The position numbers and the translations under genes were made by a program. Shown here piece by piece: positions 16,686 through 24,967 of a stretch of DNA of 64,000 nucleotides. Under the pieces are notes generated by a model. It worked only from the letters and a program-made list of their open reading frames with translations. It was not told the DNA's origin and searched no databases. Positions within the stretch are counted from its first letter, which is position 1; every line of letters starts with the position of its first letter. The stretch is from Vibrio stylophorae (lineage in GTDB: Bacteria > Pseudomonadota > Gammaproteobacteria > Enterobacterales > Vibrionaceae): the NCBI RefSeq assembly GCF_921293875.1, contig NZ_CAKLDI010000002.1, forward strand, positions 186,001-250,000. Direction: 5' to 3'.

Positions 16686-17111
16686 ATGATAAGAAAGTAC
16701 AATTCAAATGACTTAGATTCGGTTCTTGAAATCTGGCTCGAAGCCTCTGTTAAAGACCATGATTTCGTCCCGGCTGACTTCTGGGGATCTCAAGTTGAGA
16801 ACATGCGTAATATTTATATTCCTGCTTCAGAAGTCTTCGTTTATGAAATTGAGTCGAAAATAATTGGTTTTTACGCACTGTATGAAAGTACTTTGGCAGC
16901 CATATTCGTGTTTCCTGAATTTCAGGATAAAGGCATCGGTAAGCAATTATTAAGTCATGCCAAAGCTCAAAGGGCGATATTGAGTCTTTCCGTATACAAG
17001 GAAAATCAGGCTAGTTATCAGTTCTATTTGTCTCAAGGTTTTGCAGTCGTCAGTGAGCAACTGGACGAGCATACGGGACACCCAGAGTACACAATGAGTT
17101 CGGGCACATAA
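16686..17111 (+). CDS. GNAT N-acetyltransferase
   Basis: 141 residues from ATG. A compact GNAT domain: N-terminal IRKYNSNDLDSVLEIW, the acetyl-CoA loop QDKGIGKQLL at about residue 82, and a C-terminal NQASYQFYLSQGF. The layout resembles the small YjaB-type acetyltransferases. The substrate is unknown. It is the only gene of its cassette and ends at the attC TAA. Confidence 0.9.
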   Translation: MIRKYNSNDLDSVLEIWLEASVKDHDFVPADFWGSQVENMRNIYIPASEVFVYEIESKIIGFYALYESTLAAIFVFPEFQDKGIGKQLLSHAKAQRAILSLSVYKENQASYQFYLSQGFAVVSEQLDEHTGHPEYTMSSGT

Positions 17112-17230
17112 CAAGGCGTTTAAGACGGATTCACAACGCTTGGCGGTTTTGTTCCAAGTCAGCTTAAGTGTTTAAGGTATAATGGGTTAGGCTTGGTGGT
17201 TGGCGTTGTTCACCACTTAACGCGGCGTTA
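17109..17230 (+). repeat. attC site 33 (class D)
   Basis: Starts TAACAAGGCGTTTAAGACGG and ends TTAACGCGGCGTTA; arms CAACGCTTGGC and GGCGTTG. Confidence 0.9.
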
Positions 17231-17267
17231 TAGCGCCGAGTGGATTATTTATACAGAGACATTTATT

Positions 17268-17885
17268 TTGGAATTGAGTAGTTTTCAAAGTTTGCTGCAG
17301 TTTTTTGCGGCAATTTACCTAGTAGTTGAATGGGTTAGTTTAGATCGTCTAATTTTTCACTACAGAAATAAACAGAAGAAAGAGCTTAGCTTTCGTTTAC
17401 GATTAGTAAAATCTTACAGTAAAGAACTCGAGGATTTTTGGAGTGAGTTACAAGATGATAAGTTTAAACTGATTAATACATATGATCTTGATAAGAGGTA
17501 TCTATTCTTCAGACGTACTTGCTTAGCATTTTTCCTTCTCTCTTTTTTTGGTTTAGCGATAGCGACGTTTTATGGTGATATTGAAATAGAGCTAATCTAT
17601 GCATACTTTGGCTTCGCTTTTTTCTGTTTACCACTCGTGTACGTAATTCTTCGATTAGTATTACCGATCAAAAGAGAGTTCAAATTAAACAAAGAAGTAA
17701 TAGAGAAAATCTTAGTTCCATTGGAGTTAGCAGCGAAAGAGTTTCGGGCAAACAATAAATATCCTCAGAGAATGGATGCGCTACGGAAAAGAAAGCAAGG
17801 AGATGTAAATGCTATGGGTGACCATCGGCGTAAGCAAAAAGAATACAACGAAAGATATGATGATCATATGAGAAAGTCGCTATAA
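17268..17885 (+). CDS. Membrane protein with long charged tail
   Basis: About 205 residues. No ATG exists near the cassette start; TTG 17268 or 17274 are the likely starts (the open frame reaches back to 17193 through the attC). Hydrophobic segments occur near the N terminus (LLQFFAAIYLVVEWV) and as a pair in the middle (FLLSFFGLAIATF and FGFAFFCLPLVYVIL); the C-terminal 70 residues are basic and coiled. The function is unknown. It is the last gene before the integrated element, and its attC is split. Confidence 0.72.
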   Translation: MELSSFQSLLQFFAAIYLVVEWVSLDRLIFHYRNKQKKELSFRLRLVKSYSKELEDFWSELQDDKFKLINTYDLDKRYLFFRRTCLAFFLLSFFGLAIATFYGDIEIELIYAYFGFAFFCLPLVYVILRLVLPIKREFKLNKEVIEKILVPLELAAKEFRANNKYPQRMDALRKRKQGDVNAMGDHRRKQKEYNERYDDHMRKSL

Positions 17886-17995
17886 CAAACTGTTTAAGAG
17901 TGATTCGCAACGCGTGGCATTTTTACTATGCGTTGCATTTGGTGTTTAAGGTGGTATGCGGTGGCTTCGGTATTGCATTGCTCACACCTTAACAG
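17883..17995 (+). repeat. attC site 34, left part (interrupted, class D)
   Basis: Matches attC 22 from TAACAAACTGTTTAAGAGTG to ACCTTAACAG, then departs into TGTGAGTTGCTCG where AGCGTTA is expected. The missing end is found at 27528-27544. The split lies about six bases before the recombination point. Confidence 0.9.
17986..17995 (+). other. attL: left copy of 10-bp element flank
   Basis: ACCTTAACAG, repeated at 27528-27537. The bases to the left are attC sequence, those to the right are element sequence. Confidence 0.82.
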
Positions 17996-18127
17996 TGTGA
18001 GTTGCTCGTATTCCTCAAAAAACATCAATGAACAAGAAAGAGCAATAATCCATTTTAATTCAATGCTATAGGCGCAATCGCTCTGTTTCTCTTTGTATCC
18101 AATTGTGCATGGGCGTACAATCTTAGT

Positions 18128-18144
18128 GCTACATATGTGCTACA
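18128..18144 (+). repeat. Subterminal 17-bp direct repeat, left copy
   Basis: GCTACATATGTGCTACA, about 130 bp inside the left end and just before the integrase gene; the same 17 bases occur at 27440-27456, about 80 bp inside the right end. Each copy contains two GCTACA units. By position it is a good candidate for integrase arm-type or excisionase binding. Confidence 0.7.
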
Positions 18145-18158
18145 CGATTGGTTAAGTC

Positions 18159-19349
18159 ATGGCTGTAAAACAGAAGATCACAAACGCCTCAATCAAGAAT
18201 CTAACGATTGAGCAAGAGCGCTTAAACGACACTGAAATTAGCGGGTTTCATGCGCGCATTTCTCCAAAGGGCGCAGTGAAGTATTACTTCTACTATCGCC
18301 TCAACGGTAAGCAACGCAATTTCTTGCTTGGCTCTGCTGAAGCATTAACGGCAGCGCAAGCGCGGGACTTAGCCAAAGAAAAGGCGGGTCTTGTTGCAAG
18401 TGGTGTGGATGTTCAGGCGAGCCGTTATGAAGAGCGCCAGCTTCAAATGCGCAAAGATATGACGCTAGGCCGTTTTCTAGAAGAGCATTACAAAGACTAT
18501 CTTCAATCCATGAACCCTAAACGGGCTGCTCAGTCTTATCAATGCATTACGAATACCTTTATTCATCTTTTGAAAAGACCACTAGAAGAGATCACCGCGT
18601 GGGATATTCAGCAATGGGTCACTGAGCGGCGCAAATTAGGCCGTGCGCCTGCAACTATCAGTTACACCTTTAATCGTCTTAAAGCGGCATTTAACCGCGC
18701 TGTTGAATGGGGTTTTATTGATGGTCATAACCTCAATCACGTGAAAATCGTTCAAGTGGACAATACCCGCATTCGTTATCTAACGAAAAATGAAGAGTCT
18801 GCGCTGCTTGATGTGATTCAAGCGCGTGATGCACGGTTACGTAAAGAGCATAAAGGCGATGTGTCTGATTTGGCTTATATCGATTTCTTTGAGCCGCTTA
18901 TTATCATGGCGATGCAGACAGGGATGCGCAAAAACGAAATGCTGACGCTGCGTTGGGCAGATATCTCTTTTGAAGAGCGTTACCTAACGATTCACTCTGA
19001 AAATGCCAAGTCAAAGAAAAAGCGTGTTATTCCGTTAAACGATACGGTCTTTCAAATGCTGTTAGATTGGCGCGCGCAAAACCCTGAGTCTGATTTGGTT
19101 TTCGTGATGAACGATGGCCGCCCTGTGAAGTTCTTTCAATATCCTTGGGCGTCTTCGTTACAGGAAGCAGGCATTGAAAATTTCAGGTTCCACGATTTGC
19201 GTCACCACTTTGCCAGTAAGCTCGTGATGGCAGGCGCGGACTTAAATATTGTTCGTGAATTGCTTGGTCATGCGGATATGAAGATGACGTTACGTTACGC
19301 ATATTTAGCGCCTGAGCAGAAAACCGCAGCGGTGAATCTCATTGGCTAA
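18159..19349 (+). CDS. int: Tyrosine integrase, P4 type
   Basis: 396 residues. The N-terminal 90 residues are the DUF4102-type arm-binding domain (NDTEISGFHARISPKG), then a SAM-like core-binding domain (about 100-190) and the catalytic domain with Arg257 (TGMRKNE), His345-x-x-Arg348 (HDLRHH), His371 (LLGHAD) and Tyr380. It should integrate and excise the element by strand exchange at the 10-bp core in the attC. It is adjacent to attL, as is usual. All catalytic residues are present, so it is probably active. Confidence 0.95.
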   Translation: MAVKQKITNASIKNLTIEQERLNDTEISGFHARISPKGAVKYYFYYRLNGKQRNFLLGSAEALTAAQARDLAKEKAGLVASGVDVQASRYEERQLQMRKDMTLGRFLEEHYKDYLQSMNPKRAAQSYQCITNTFIHLLKRPLEEITAWDIQQWVTERRKLGRAPATISYTFNRLKAAFNRAVEWGFIDGHNLNHVKIVQVDNTRIRYLTKNEESALLDVIQARDARLRKEHKGDVSDLAYIDFFEPLIIMAMQTGMRKNEMLTLRWADISFEERYLTIHSENAKSKKKRVIPLNDTVFQMLLDWRAQNPESDLVFVMNDGRPVKFFQYPWASSLQEAGIENFRFHDLRHHFASKLVMAGADLNIVRELLGHADMKMTLRYAYLAPEQKTAAVNLIG

Positions 19350-19353
19350 ACCC

Positions 19354-19418
19354 GTTATGTAACGTAACGAAATAGCGATGCTGTGATCGCCTACGTAGTT
19401 GTCTTACATAACGTAACG
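19354..19418 (+). repeat. Paired TAACGTAACG repeats with GTTATGT inverted arms
   Basis: TAACGTAACG occurs at 19360-19369 and 19409-19418, and GTTATGT (19354-19360) is the inverse of ACATAAC (19406-19412). The block lies just after the integrase stop. It could be a regulatory site or a terminator-like hairpin; no T run follows it. Confidence 0.5.
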
Positions 19419-19487
19419 TAATGTCACGTGATTGAATATCTCAAGGTGGGCTGGATGCCTGCCCATTGAAATGACAATCATGTAGTT

Positions 19488-20435
19488 ATGGCAGCATTAA
19501 AAAAACGATATATCCGTATTGATGATATTGAGCGTTACACAACGCTTTCTAGGGGAGAGCTATTAGACGAAGTTGAAGCAGGCCAATTGAGTTTCTGTTT
19601 TAAATTCGCTCGGCCAAACATGGGGGCAATGGTAGGTCATGATGATCCCCGTGGTATTGGCGCTATTTTTTCCTATTCCGGCATGGTGTCGCTCAGTTCG
19701 CAAGACGCTAAACAGTTTGCGAAAGATTTGCAGCCCATCAAAGTGAACACAGTAAGCGTTACGCAATTAGACCAAGTCAAAGCGTGGCGCTCTGTGGTGG
19801 TGGTCTTTGGTCAGCCAGACCAAGACCGCATCCCTTATCAGCCATTTTCTGCGCCGCAACCAGCGCAGCCATTTTCGGCGTATATCAATATCCAATCGGT
19901 GATGAATACCAAAAAGCAGTTTGTGCAACTGCTTGATATGTTCAATCAAGCGGCAGGTAGCCACGCAAAACAGATCACCACCCCGAAATCGACCCATTGC
20001 TTAGCCACTGAAAGCTTACAAATTACCTATGAAATGTTGCGTGTTGATTTAGCGCAACTGAATCAAGTGCAACTGCTTGCCAGTGCATTTGACGGCTTGC
20101 CAGAAAAGCCACTGCCCCAAACTCAAAAGCACGTTACAGACTCCACCCCAAATGCATTGATGATGGATAGCCATCCCATTCGCGCCATTATTGCTAACGT
20201 GCTCAATGAACATGGCAATTTGAAGCCAAGAGCCGTTTGGAATTTGATTCGCCAAGATGTGCAGCATGAAACCCATCTTTATGACAAAGACGGCATGATT
20301 TTCGACATGACGCAGGATGATTTGAGTTATTTTGGCCTTGGTGATGTAACGAAAACCATCGTGTTTCGCACCTTTCAAAATGAGCTGAGTAAGGTTCGCA
20401 GTGCGATGTTACCCCATGCCTCTGTGAAGAAATAA
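19488..20435 (+). CDS. Hypothetical element protein
   Basis: 315 residues from ATG. The N terminus (RYIRIDDIERYTTLSRGELLDEV) looks like a helix-turn-helix start similar to small DNA-binding modules; the rest is soluble with Pro/Gln-rich linkers near residues 115-125. No family is named. Its position between integrase and AlpA-type regulator suggests a role in element control or maintenance, which is inference. Confidence 0.75.
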   Translation: MAALKKRYIRIDDIERYTTLSRGELLDEVEAGQLSFCFKFARPNMGAMVGHDDPRGIGAIFSYSGMVSLSSQDAKQFAKDLQPIKVNTVSVTQLDQVKAWRSVVVVFGQPDQDRIPYQPFSAPQPAQPFSAYINIQSVMNTKKQFVQLLDMFNQAAGSHAKQITTPKSTHCLATESLQITYEMLRVDLAQLNQVQLLASAFDGLPEKPLPQTQKHVTDSTPNALMMDSHPIRAIIANVLNEHGNLKPRAVWNLIRQDVQHETHLYDKDGMIFDMTQDDLSYFGLGDVTKTIVFRTFQNELSKVRSAMLPHASVKK

Positions 20436-20569
20436 GCTACAAGGCAACAGCAAGACAACAGCAGAAGACGCAGCCTAAGAAAAAACCTGCACGGGAAACT
20501 GCACGCCAATCTGCACGTGCAGTTTGTGTCCGTTGAAATGTTCCTCAACAAACAACGAGGAGCAAAACA

Positions 20570-20824
20570 ATGACTCAATCCACTATCATCAAACGCGCTT
20601 ATACAGAGCAAGAAACCTCAGCCTATATCGGCATGAGCCGTTCATTTCTACGCCAATCACGCATGGATGGTTTGCGTAATCACCGCACTGATGCACCACC
20701 ATTTATCAAAATTGGTCGCACTGTTCGTTATCTCAAAGAGGATTTGGATGCATGGCTAGAAAGCCACACCAAATTGAAGCAGCTTCCTGCACGTGAAAAT
20801 ATGGGTGGGTTCGCTTATGTATAA
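20570..20824 (+). CDS. AlpA-type helix-turn-helix regulator or excisionase
   Basis: 84 residues after AACGAGGAGCAAAACA. It has a single winged HTH of the MerR/AlpA (HTH_17) type: YTEQETSAYIGMSRSFLRQS, then the wing with PPFIKIGRTVRYLKEDLDAWLE. In P4-like elements such proteins activate integrase or act as excisionase. It overlaps the next gene by a few bases, so it is probably co-transcribed with the replication gene. Confidence 0.88.
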   Translation: MTQSTIIKRAYTEQETSAYIGMSRSFLRQSRMDGLRNHRTDAPPFIKIGRTVRYLKEDLDAWLESHTKLKQLPARENMGGFAYV

Positions 20825-21083
20825 CGACAACATTCTGAGCCTAACCGCTGAGCAAAAGTTACTACTGACATGGATGGCAACAGGGCACACCTTTGAGGTG
20901 TGCACTGATTACTGCTCACATTTTGGTGATGTGCAGCCCAAGCAATTGATACCCGTACAACTGCATCGAAAAACCATCAATAAGCTAAAACGCGAGGGCT
21001 TGGTTTCCTTTGAAAGCAAGTTTTACTACGGCCTGCGCTGGGATGTGTTTTCTATTACTGATAAGGGAGCATCTTTGGTATGA
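20817..21083 (+). CDS. Small hypothetical protein between AlpA and Rep
   Basis: About 88 residues from ATG 20817, overlapping the end of the preceding gene by eight bases; a longer start at 20793 is possible. Soluble, with a C-terminal winged-helix look (KTINKLKREGLVSFESKFYYG ending ITDKGASLV). It overlaps the replication gene start by four bases (ATGA). This arrangement points to an operon. Confidence 0.72.
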   Translation: MYNDNILSLTAEQKLLLTWMATGHTFEVCTDYCSHFGDVQPKQLIPVQLHRKTINKLKREGLVSFESKFYYGLRWDVFSITDKGASLV

Positions 21084-22648
21084 ATATGCACTCGCTCGAT
21101 TTATCCATGATTGAACGCGACGATAGAGCCTTTGTAATGCAAAGGCTTTCGCCGTTTCCAGCACCCATTCAACATTTACTCCTTAACCAATACCTCAGCC
21201 ACGCCACCAAGTTTGAACGCAATAGCTACCTTCGCATTACCACCAATCAACTCGCTGAGTCATTATCACTGCCACTTCACAAACTCGAATTAAATCTGTC
21301 AGAAGAAGAGCTGCGCGTAAAAGCCAAAGCGCTTGCAGGTGAGGTGTTAGAGCGCCGCAGACGTTGCCGTAATGATGACCGCGCTTTACCTATGGTGCGT
21401 GAGTTCGTGAGTAAGCAAGGGATTACCCCATACCAAGGCCAATATACCCAAGTGGGTGAGCTAGCGCGCTATTCTCATCACAGATGGTGGGTGGCTAAAC
21501 TTCGCAAAGCGCTGCGCCGTAATATTGAAACGGTGATGCATCATCTCAATCAAGTGAACAAACGCAAAGGCTTGTACTGCTCTACACCTACACTCATTGC
21601 CAGAAAACAGCAAAAAGCTTATCAAAAGGCATTTTTAGAAAACACCATCGCCACCAATGAGCTCGGCCAGAGTTTTAGCTTGTATGAGCTCTCACAAAAA
21701 GGCGTTTCAAATCCAGTGATTCGCCGTGGTGAATTAATGCTACGTGCCAGAGGCTTTGAAGACCTCGCCAAAGAGCTCGGCCATGTAGCAACCTTTCTTA
21801 CCTTTACTTGCCCATCAAAGTATCACCGCAGCTATTCAAGCTCGGGTCATGAAAACCCACAATGGGGCGGCTATACCCCATTAGACGGGCAATCCTACCT
21901 CAATCAAATCTGGCAGCAGATGCGCGCAACTTTGAGCCGCTTGGATGTTCGATTCTATGGTTTTCGTGTAGCAGAGCCACAACACGATGGCACCCCGCAC
22001 TGGCATCTACTGCTATTTGTTGAGCCAAAGGAGTACCAAACCATGGTCAATGTCATGCGTGACTATGCCATGAGAGAAGATGGTGATGAAAAAGGCGCAG
22101 ACCAACACCGTTTTACCGAAGTGAAAATTGACCCGAGCAAAGGCTCAGCCACAGGCTATATCGCCAAATACATTGCCAAGAACATTGACGGGGGCAACCT
22201 AGAGACTGGTGTTTATGGTGAAGACCCAAAAGCGGCCGCAGCACGCGTTGATGCATGGGCTGCTTGCTGGGGCATTCGCCAGTTTCAACAGCTCGGCGGT
22301 TGCTCAGTCACGGTATGGCGAGAGCTGCGCCGATTAAAAGAGGTTCAAGGCTTACCAGAGCATGCCAAAATTATTCTAGAGGCCGCAGATAAAGGCGACT
22401 GGAAAACATTTACCCAAGCCATGGGCGGCGTATTTAGCCAGCGTAAAGCGCAAGTATTCAAACCACACTATGAATTTACAGTGGATACAAACACAGGTGT
22501 GATCAAGTGCTCATATTATTGTGAAAGTGAATTAATGAGATCTCTGAAAGGTGTTGTCATTGCAGGACGTAGTATTATAACTCGTGTATTCACATGGCGT
22601 TTGGCTTCAATGGTTCGGCAGTCTTTTAACTTGGAGTTCTGTGAATAA
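21080..22648 (+). CDS. HUH replication initiator, P2 gpA-like
   Basis: 522 residues. The central domain has the HUH metal motif HWHLLLF (His307 and His309) and, about 50 residues later, the catalytic tyrosine pair GYIAKYIAKN (Tyr360, Tyr364), as in the phage replication gene A family that starts rolling-circle replication by nicking one strand. Thr-Phe-Thr-Cys-Pro (TFTCP, about 241) fits the first conserved motif. The protein is shorter than P2 gpA (about 760 residues). It probably replicates the excised element. Confidence 0.92.
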   Translation: MNMHSLDLSMIERDDRAFVMQRLSPFPAPIQHLLLNQYLSHATKFERNSYLRITTNQLAESLSLPLHKLELNLSEEELRVKAKALAGEVLERRRRCRNDDRALPMVREFVSKQGITPYQGQYTQVGELARYSHHRWWVAKLRKALRRNIETVMHHLNQVNKRKGLYCSTPTLIARKQQKAYQKAFLENTIATNELGQSFSLYELSQKGVSNPVIRRGELMLRARGFEDLAKELGHVATFLTFTCPSKYHRSYSSSGHENPQWGGYTPLDGQSYLNQIWQQMRATLSRLDVRFYGFRVAEPQHDGTPHWHLLLFVEPKEYQTMVNVMRDYAMREDGDEKGADQHRFTEVKIDPSKGSATGYIAKYIAKNIDGGNLETGVYGEDPKAAAARVDAWAACWGIRQFQQLGGCSVTVWRELRRLKEVQGLPEHAKIILEAADKGDWKTFTQAMGGVFSQRKAQVFKPHYEFTVDTNTGVIKCSYYCESELMRSLKGVVIAGRSIITRVFTWRLASMVRQSFNLEFCE

Positions 22649-22823
22649 CTGTAATTTTTGTAAAAAATTAAATGTTTCAGGTCAAGTAAAATTATTAGCG
22701 TTGTATGTTATATTCGAAAAAAATTTTAGAATCATTGTTCTATAAGATCAAAAGTTGAACTGACTTTAAGATTCTGCGTGCGCCTGAAATGAGATTTATA
22801 AATTGAGACATAGGAGTTCTTAG

Positions 22824-24254
22824 GTGGCTTTTGATGCATCGCCTTCTTGGAGCGGGTTTAACTATCAAGGCAAGGTTGCTCTTTACTACACTTTACTGCA
22901 AATCAACGCATTACCCGTACAAACTGATTTATCAAAGCTGAGCTTGGTGTTAGAAGACAATGAGGACTTTGAGGTACGTGACAATGGTACTTTTGTTTCT
23001 TTTCATCAAGTGAAAGCCTACAACACCTCCTCATACAGCAAATATTCGGATGCTCTGCTGGAGATTACTTTAGAACTATCAAAAAACCCAAATGTGTTGG
23101 GGAAGATCCATACTTGGAAGCAAATTAATCCGAAGGCAAGTTTTACTTGTATAATCGACTCGTTGAGAGATGATATTCAATCGATAATAGACCAATATAG
23201 AGGCGCAAACCCTAAAGTCGGCAACACTATCATTGAAAAGGCTACATCGGAGGCTCCTAGCAGACCAAAGCCCGCAGCAATTATTAGATCAGCATTTCCT
23301 AGTGACTCGGCAACAGATATATGTTCCATGTTAACTGACATAGTTCTAAACCAAAACGATGCGATTTCACGTTTAGAGGCTTATGTTTACGAAGACGGTA
23401 ATAGCTTTTGTGACCTCAATTCTATCAATGAAAAAATCAAATCTGAAATATCGAAATTACTATCATCAAGGAATCTAATAAATACTCAACAACGTGTTGA
23501 ACAAACATTACATTACTTTTTGGGTATGATGGACAAACATATAATTGATAGACATAAAGCCAAGCAAGGGACTGAAAAGATATCTATAAGCTTCGTTGAA
23601 ATAATTGAGGCTGCTATTCAAGATCACGAAGATATTGGGCTACATTACTTATCATGCGTTTTTAAAGAACAGTTTGCCCATTTAATTGATGAATACATCA
23701 ACGATCCTGACTCCTATCAAGAAGTAGATGGTAAATGTAACTTAAAAGAAGCCAAAAACATCCTGTTGAATTTAGAGCCATTAGAGTTGTGGGATTACTA
23801 TAGGCACTTCTGTCCCCATATAAATCTACAGGAATTTAACAATACCGAAAACGCTTTAAAAGTTGATGGGAATGGTATTCGATTTGTATTAATTAAAATA
23901 CTCCATGAGTTGGATTACAAGTGCATATCCAATGTAAAAGAAAAGTGTCAAATTACGTATGAAACGACTTCTTTACCAATTAAAAGGTTTATCCCCAGCA
24001 CAATAATGAATGGGATACCGCTTACTCATGTTGAAAAGAAAATAATAATGAATAGCAATATGTGGGAATTTCTATTTGAAGTCGAGAATATTATCTATGA
24101 TGGTTATCATGTTCATTTATTTTCACCTAAATCAATAACCCATACTGAAGCTCCAATTGGAGATGATGAGGACTCTCGTTCGAAGAGGGATGATTTGTTA
24201 AGTAATATATCTTTAGTACCAATATCAAACGCAAAGGTTGCACTAAGCTCATGA
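22824..24254 (+). CDS. ABC-3C nuclease/C-terminal-domain protein
   Basis: 476 residues from GTG with AGGAG upstream. The N terminus is a predicted restriction-endonuclease-like domain: GFNYQGKVALYY (Gln15), then LEDNEDFEV (Glu44, Asp48) and SFHQVKAYN (Gln62, Lys64), the E/D...QxK pattern of DUF4297/Cap4-type dsDNA nucleases. The remaining 350 residues match the helical and C-terminal architecture of ABC-three-component CTD proteins. First gene of a three-gene operon; overlaps the next by ATGA. It is likely the effector. Confidence 0.85.
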   Translation: MAFDASPSWSGFNYQGKVALYYTLLQINALPVQTDLSKLSLVLEDNEDFEVRDNGTFVSFHQVKAYNTSSYSKYSDALLEITLELSKNPNVLGKIHTWKQINPKASFTCIIDSLRDDIQSIIDQYRGANPKVGNTIIEKATSEAPSRPKPAAIIRSAFPSDSATDICSMLTDIVLNQNDAISRLEAYVYEDGNSFCDLNSINEKIKSEISKLLSSRNLINTQQRVEQTLHYFLGMMDKHIIDRHKAKQGTEKISISFVEIIEAAIQDHEDIGLHYLSCVFKEQFAHLIDEYINDPDSYQEVDGKCNLKEAKNILLNLEPLELWDYYRHFCPHINLQEFNNTENALKVDGNGIRFVLIKILHELDYKCISNVKEKCQITYETTSLPIKRFIPSTIMNGIPLTHVEKKIIMNSNMWEFLFEVENIIYDGYHVHLFSPKSITHTEAPIGDDEDSRSKRDDLLSNISLVPISNAKVALSS

Positions 24255-24967
24255 ATAAAATAATAAATATCATCCTCAATAGTAATGGGTATCAGGAGAC
24301 TGATATAAATTTACATCAAGAGTTAGCGGAACTAAATCTGTTTAAACCTCGCGTGGATAACCATCGACAAGAATACTTTCTAGTAGTTAAACTTCATGAG
24401 CAATCTAATGAGGCTGCAAAACAGTTTCTTGAACATCATACACAGGATTGGTTTGACCAAATCATCATAAGTGGTTTTGTAGGGCAAGAGTTTGAGAAGA
24501 ACTGCACCCTTATTCTTTGCCATAAAGAAGATCAAGTGAACAGGACCACCATTCTAATGATAGAAGAAGACCAATACAACTTTAAAAAAAATGTGATCAC
24601 TTATACAGAGGATGAACTAATAGATCTTCAGGGCTACATAGATAGAAATCAGTTAAGTTCTTTGAATGAAGAAGTAATTAATAGTGTCATAAATGAAAAT
24701 AGTGGAATGAGCTTCATACAATTCAAAAACAACAACAAAGAGCAGAAAGACTATTATTCTTTACTATTAAAATCAATCTTAAAGCTACCTTTTATTAGCT
24801 ACTTACCACAAGAGCAACAATTGGCTAACTTAATTGATGATATAGAGCAATCGTTTTCCCCTAGCCAGTTAATTATATATAAAAACCTAACCGAAAATTC
24901 CGAGTTATGGGAAGAAGACAACATAGAAGAAAAAATTGAAGGTATATGGGGGCGAGGTCGTGATTAA
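24251..24967 (+). CDS. ABC-3C middle component
   Basis: 238 residues from ATG 24251, overlapping the stop of the previous gene. Soluble and acidic; the N-terminal half (YFLVVKLHEQSNEAAKQFLEHH) and the internal CTLILCHKED strand pattern fit the small middle component of ABC-three-component systems, whose role is thought to be coupling ATPase and effector. The assignment rests mainly on operon position between the two recognisable partners. It overlaps the ATPase start by eight bases. Confidence 0.8.
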   Translation: MNKIINIILNSNGYQETDINLHQELAELNLFKPRVDNHRQEYFLVVKLHEQSNEAAKQFLEHHTQDWFDQIIISGFVGQEFEKNCTLILCHKEDQVNRTTILMIEEDQYNFKKNVITYTEDELIDLQGYIDRNQLSSLNEEVINSVINENSGMSFIQFKNNNKEQKDYYSLLLKSILKLPFISYLPQEQQLANLIDDIEQSFSPSQLIIYKNLTENSELWEEDNIEEKIEGIWGRGRD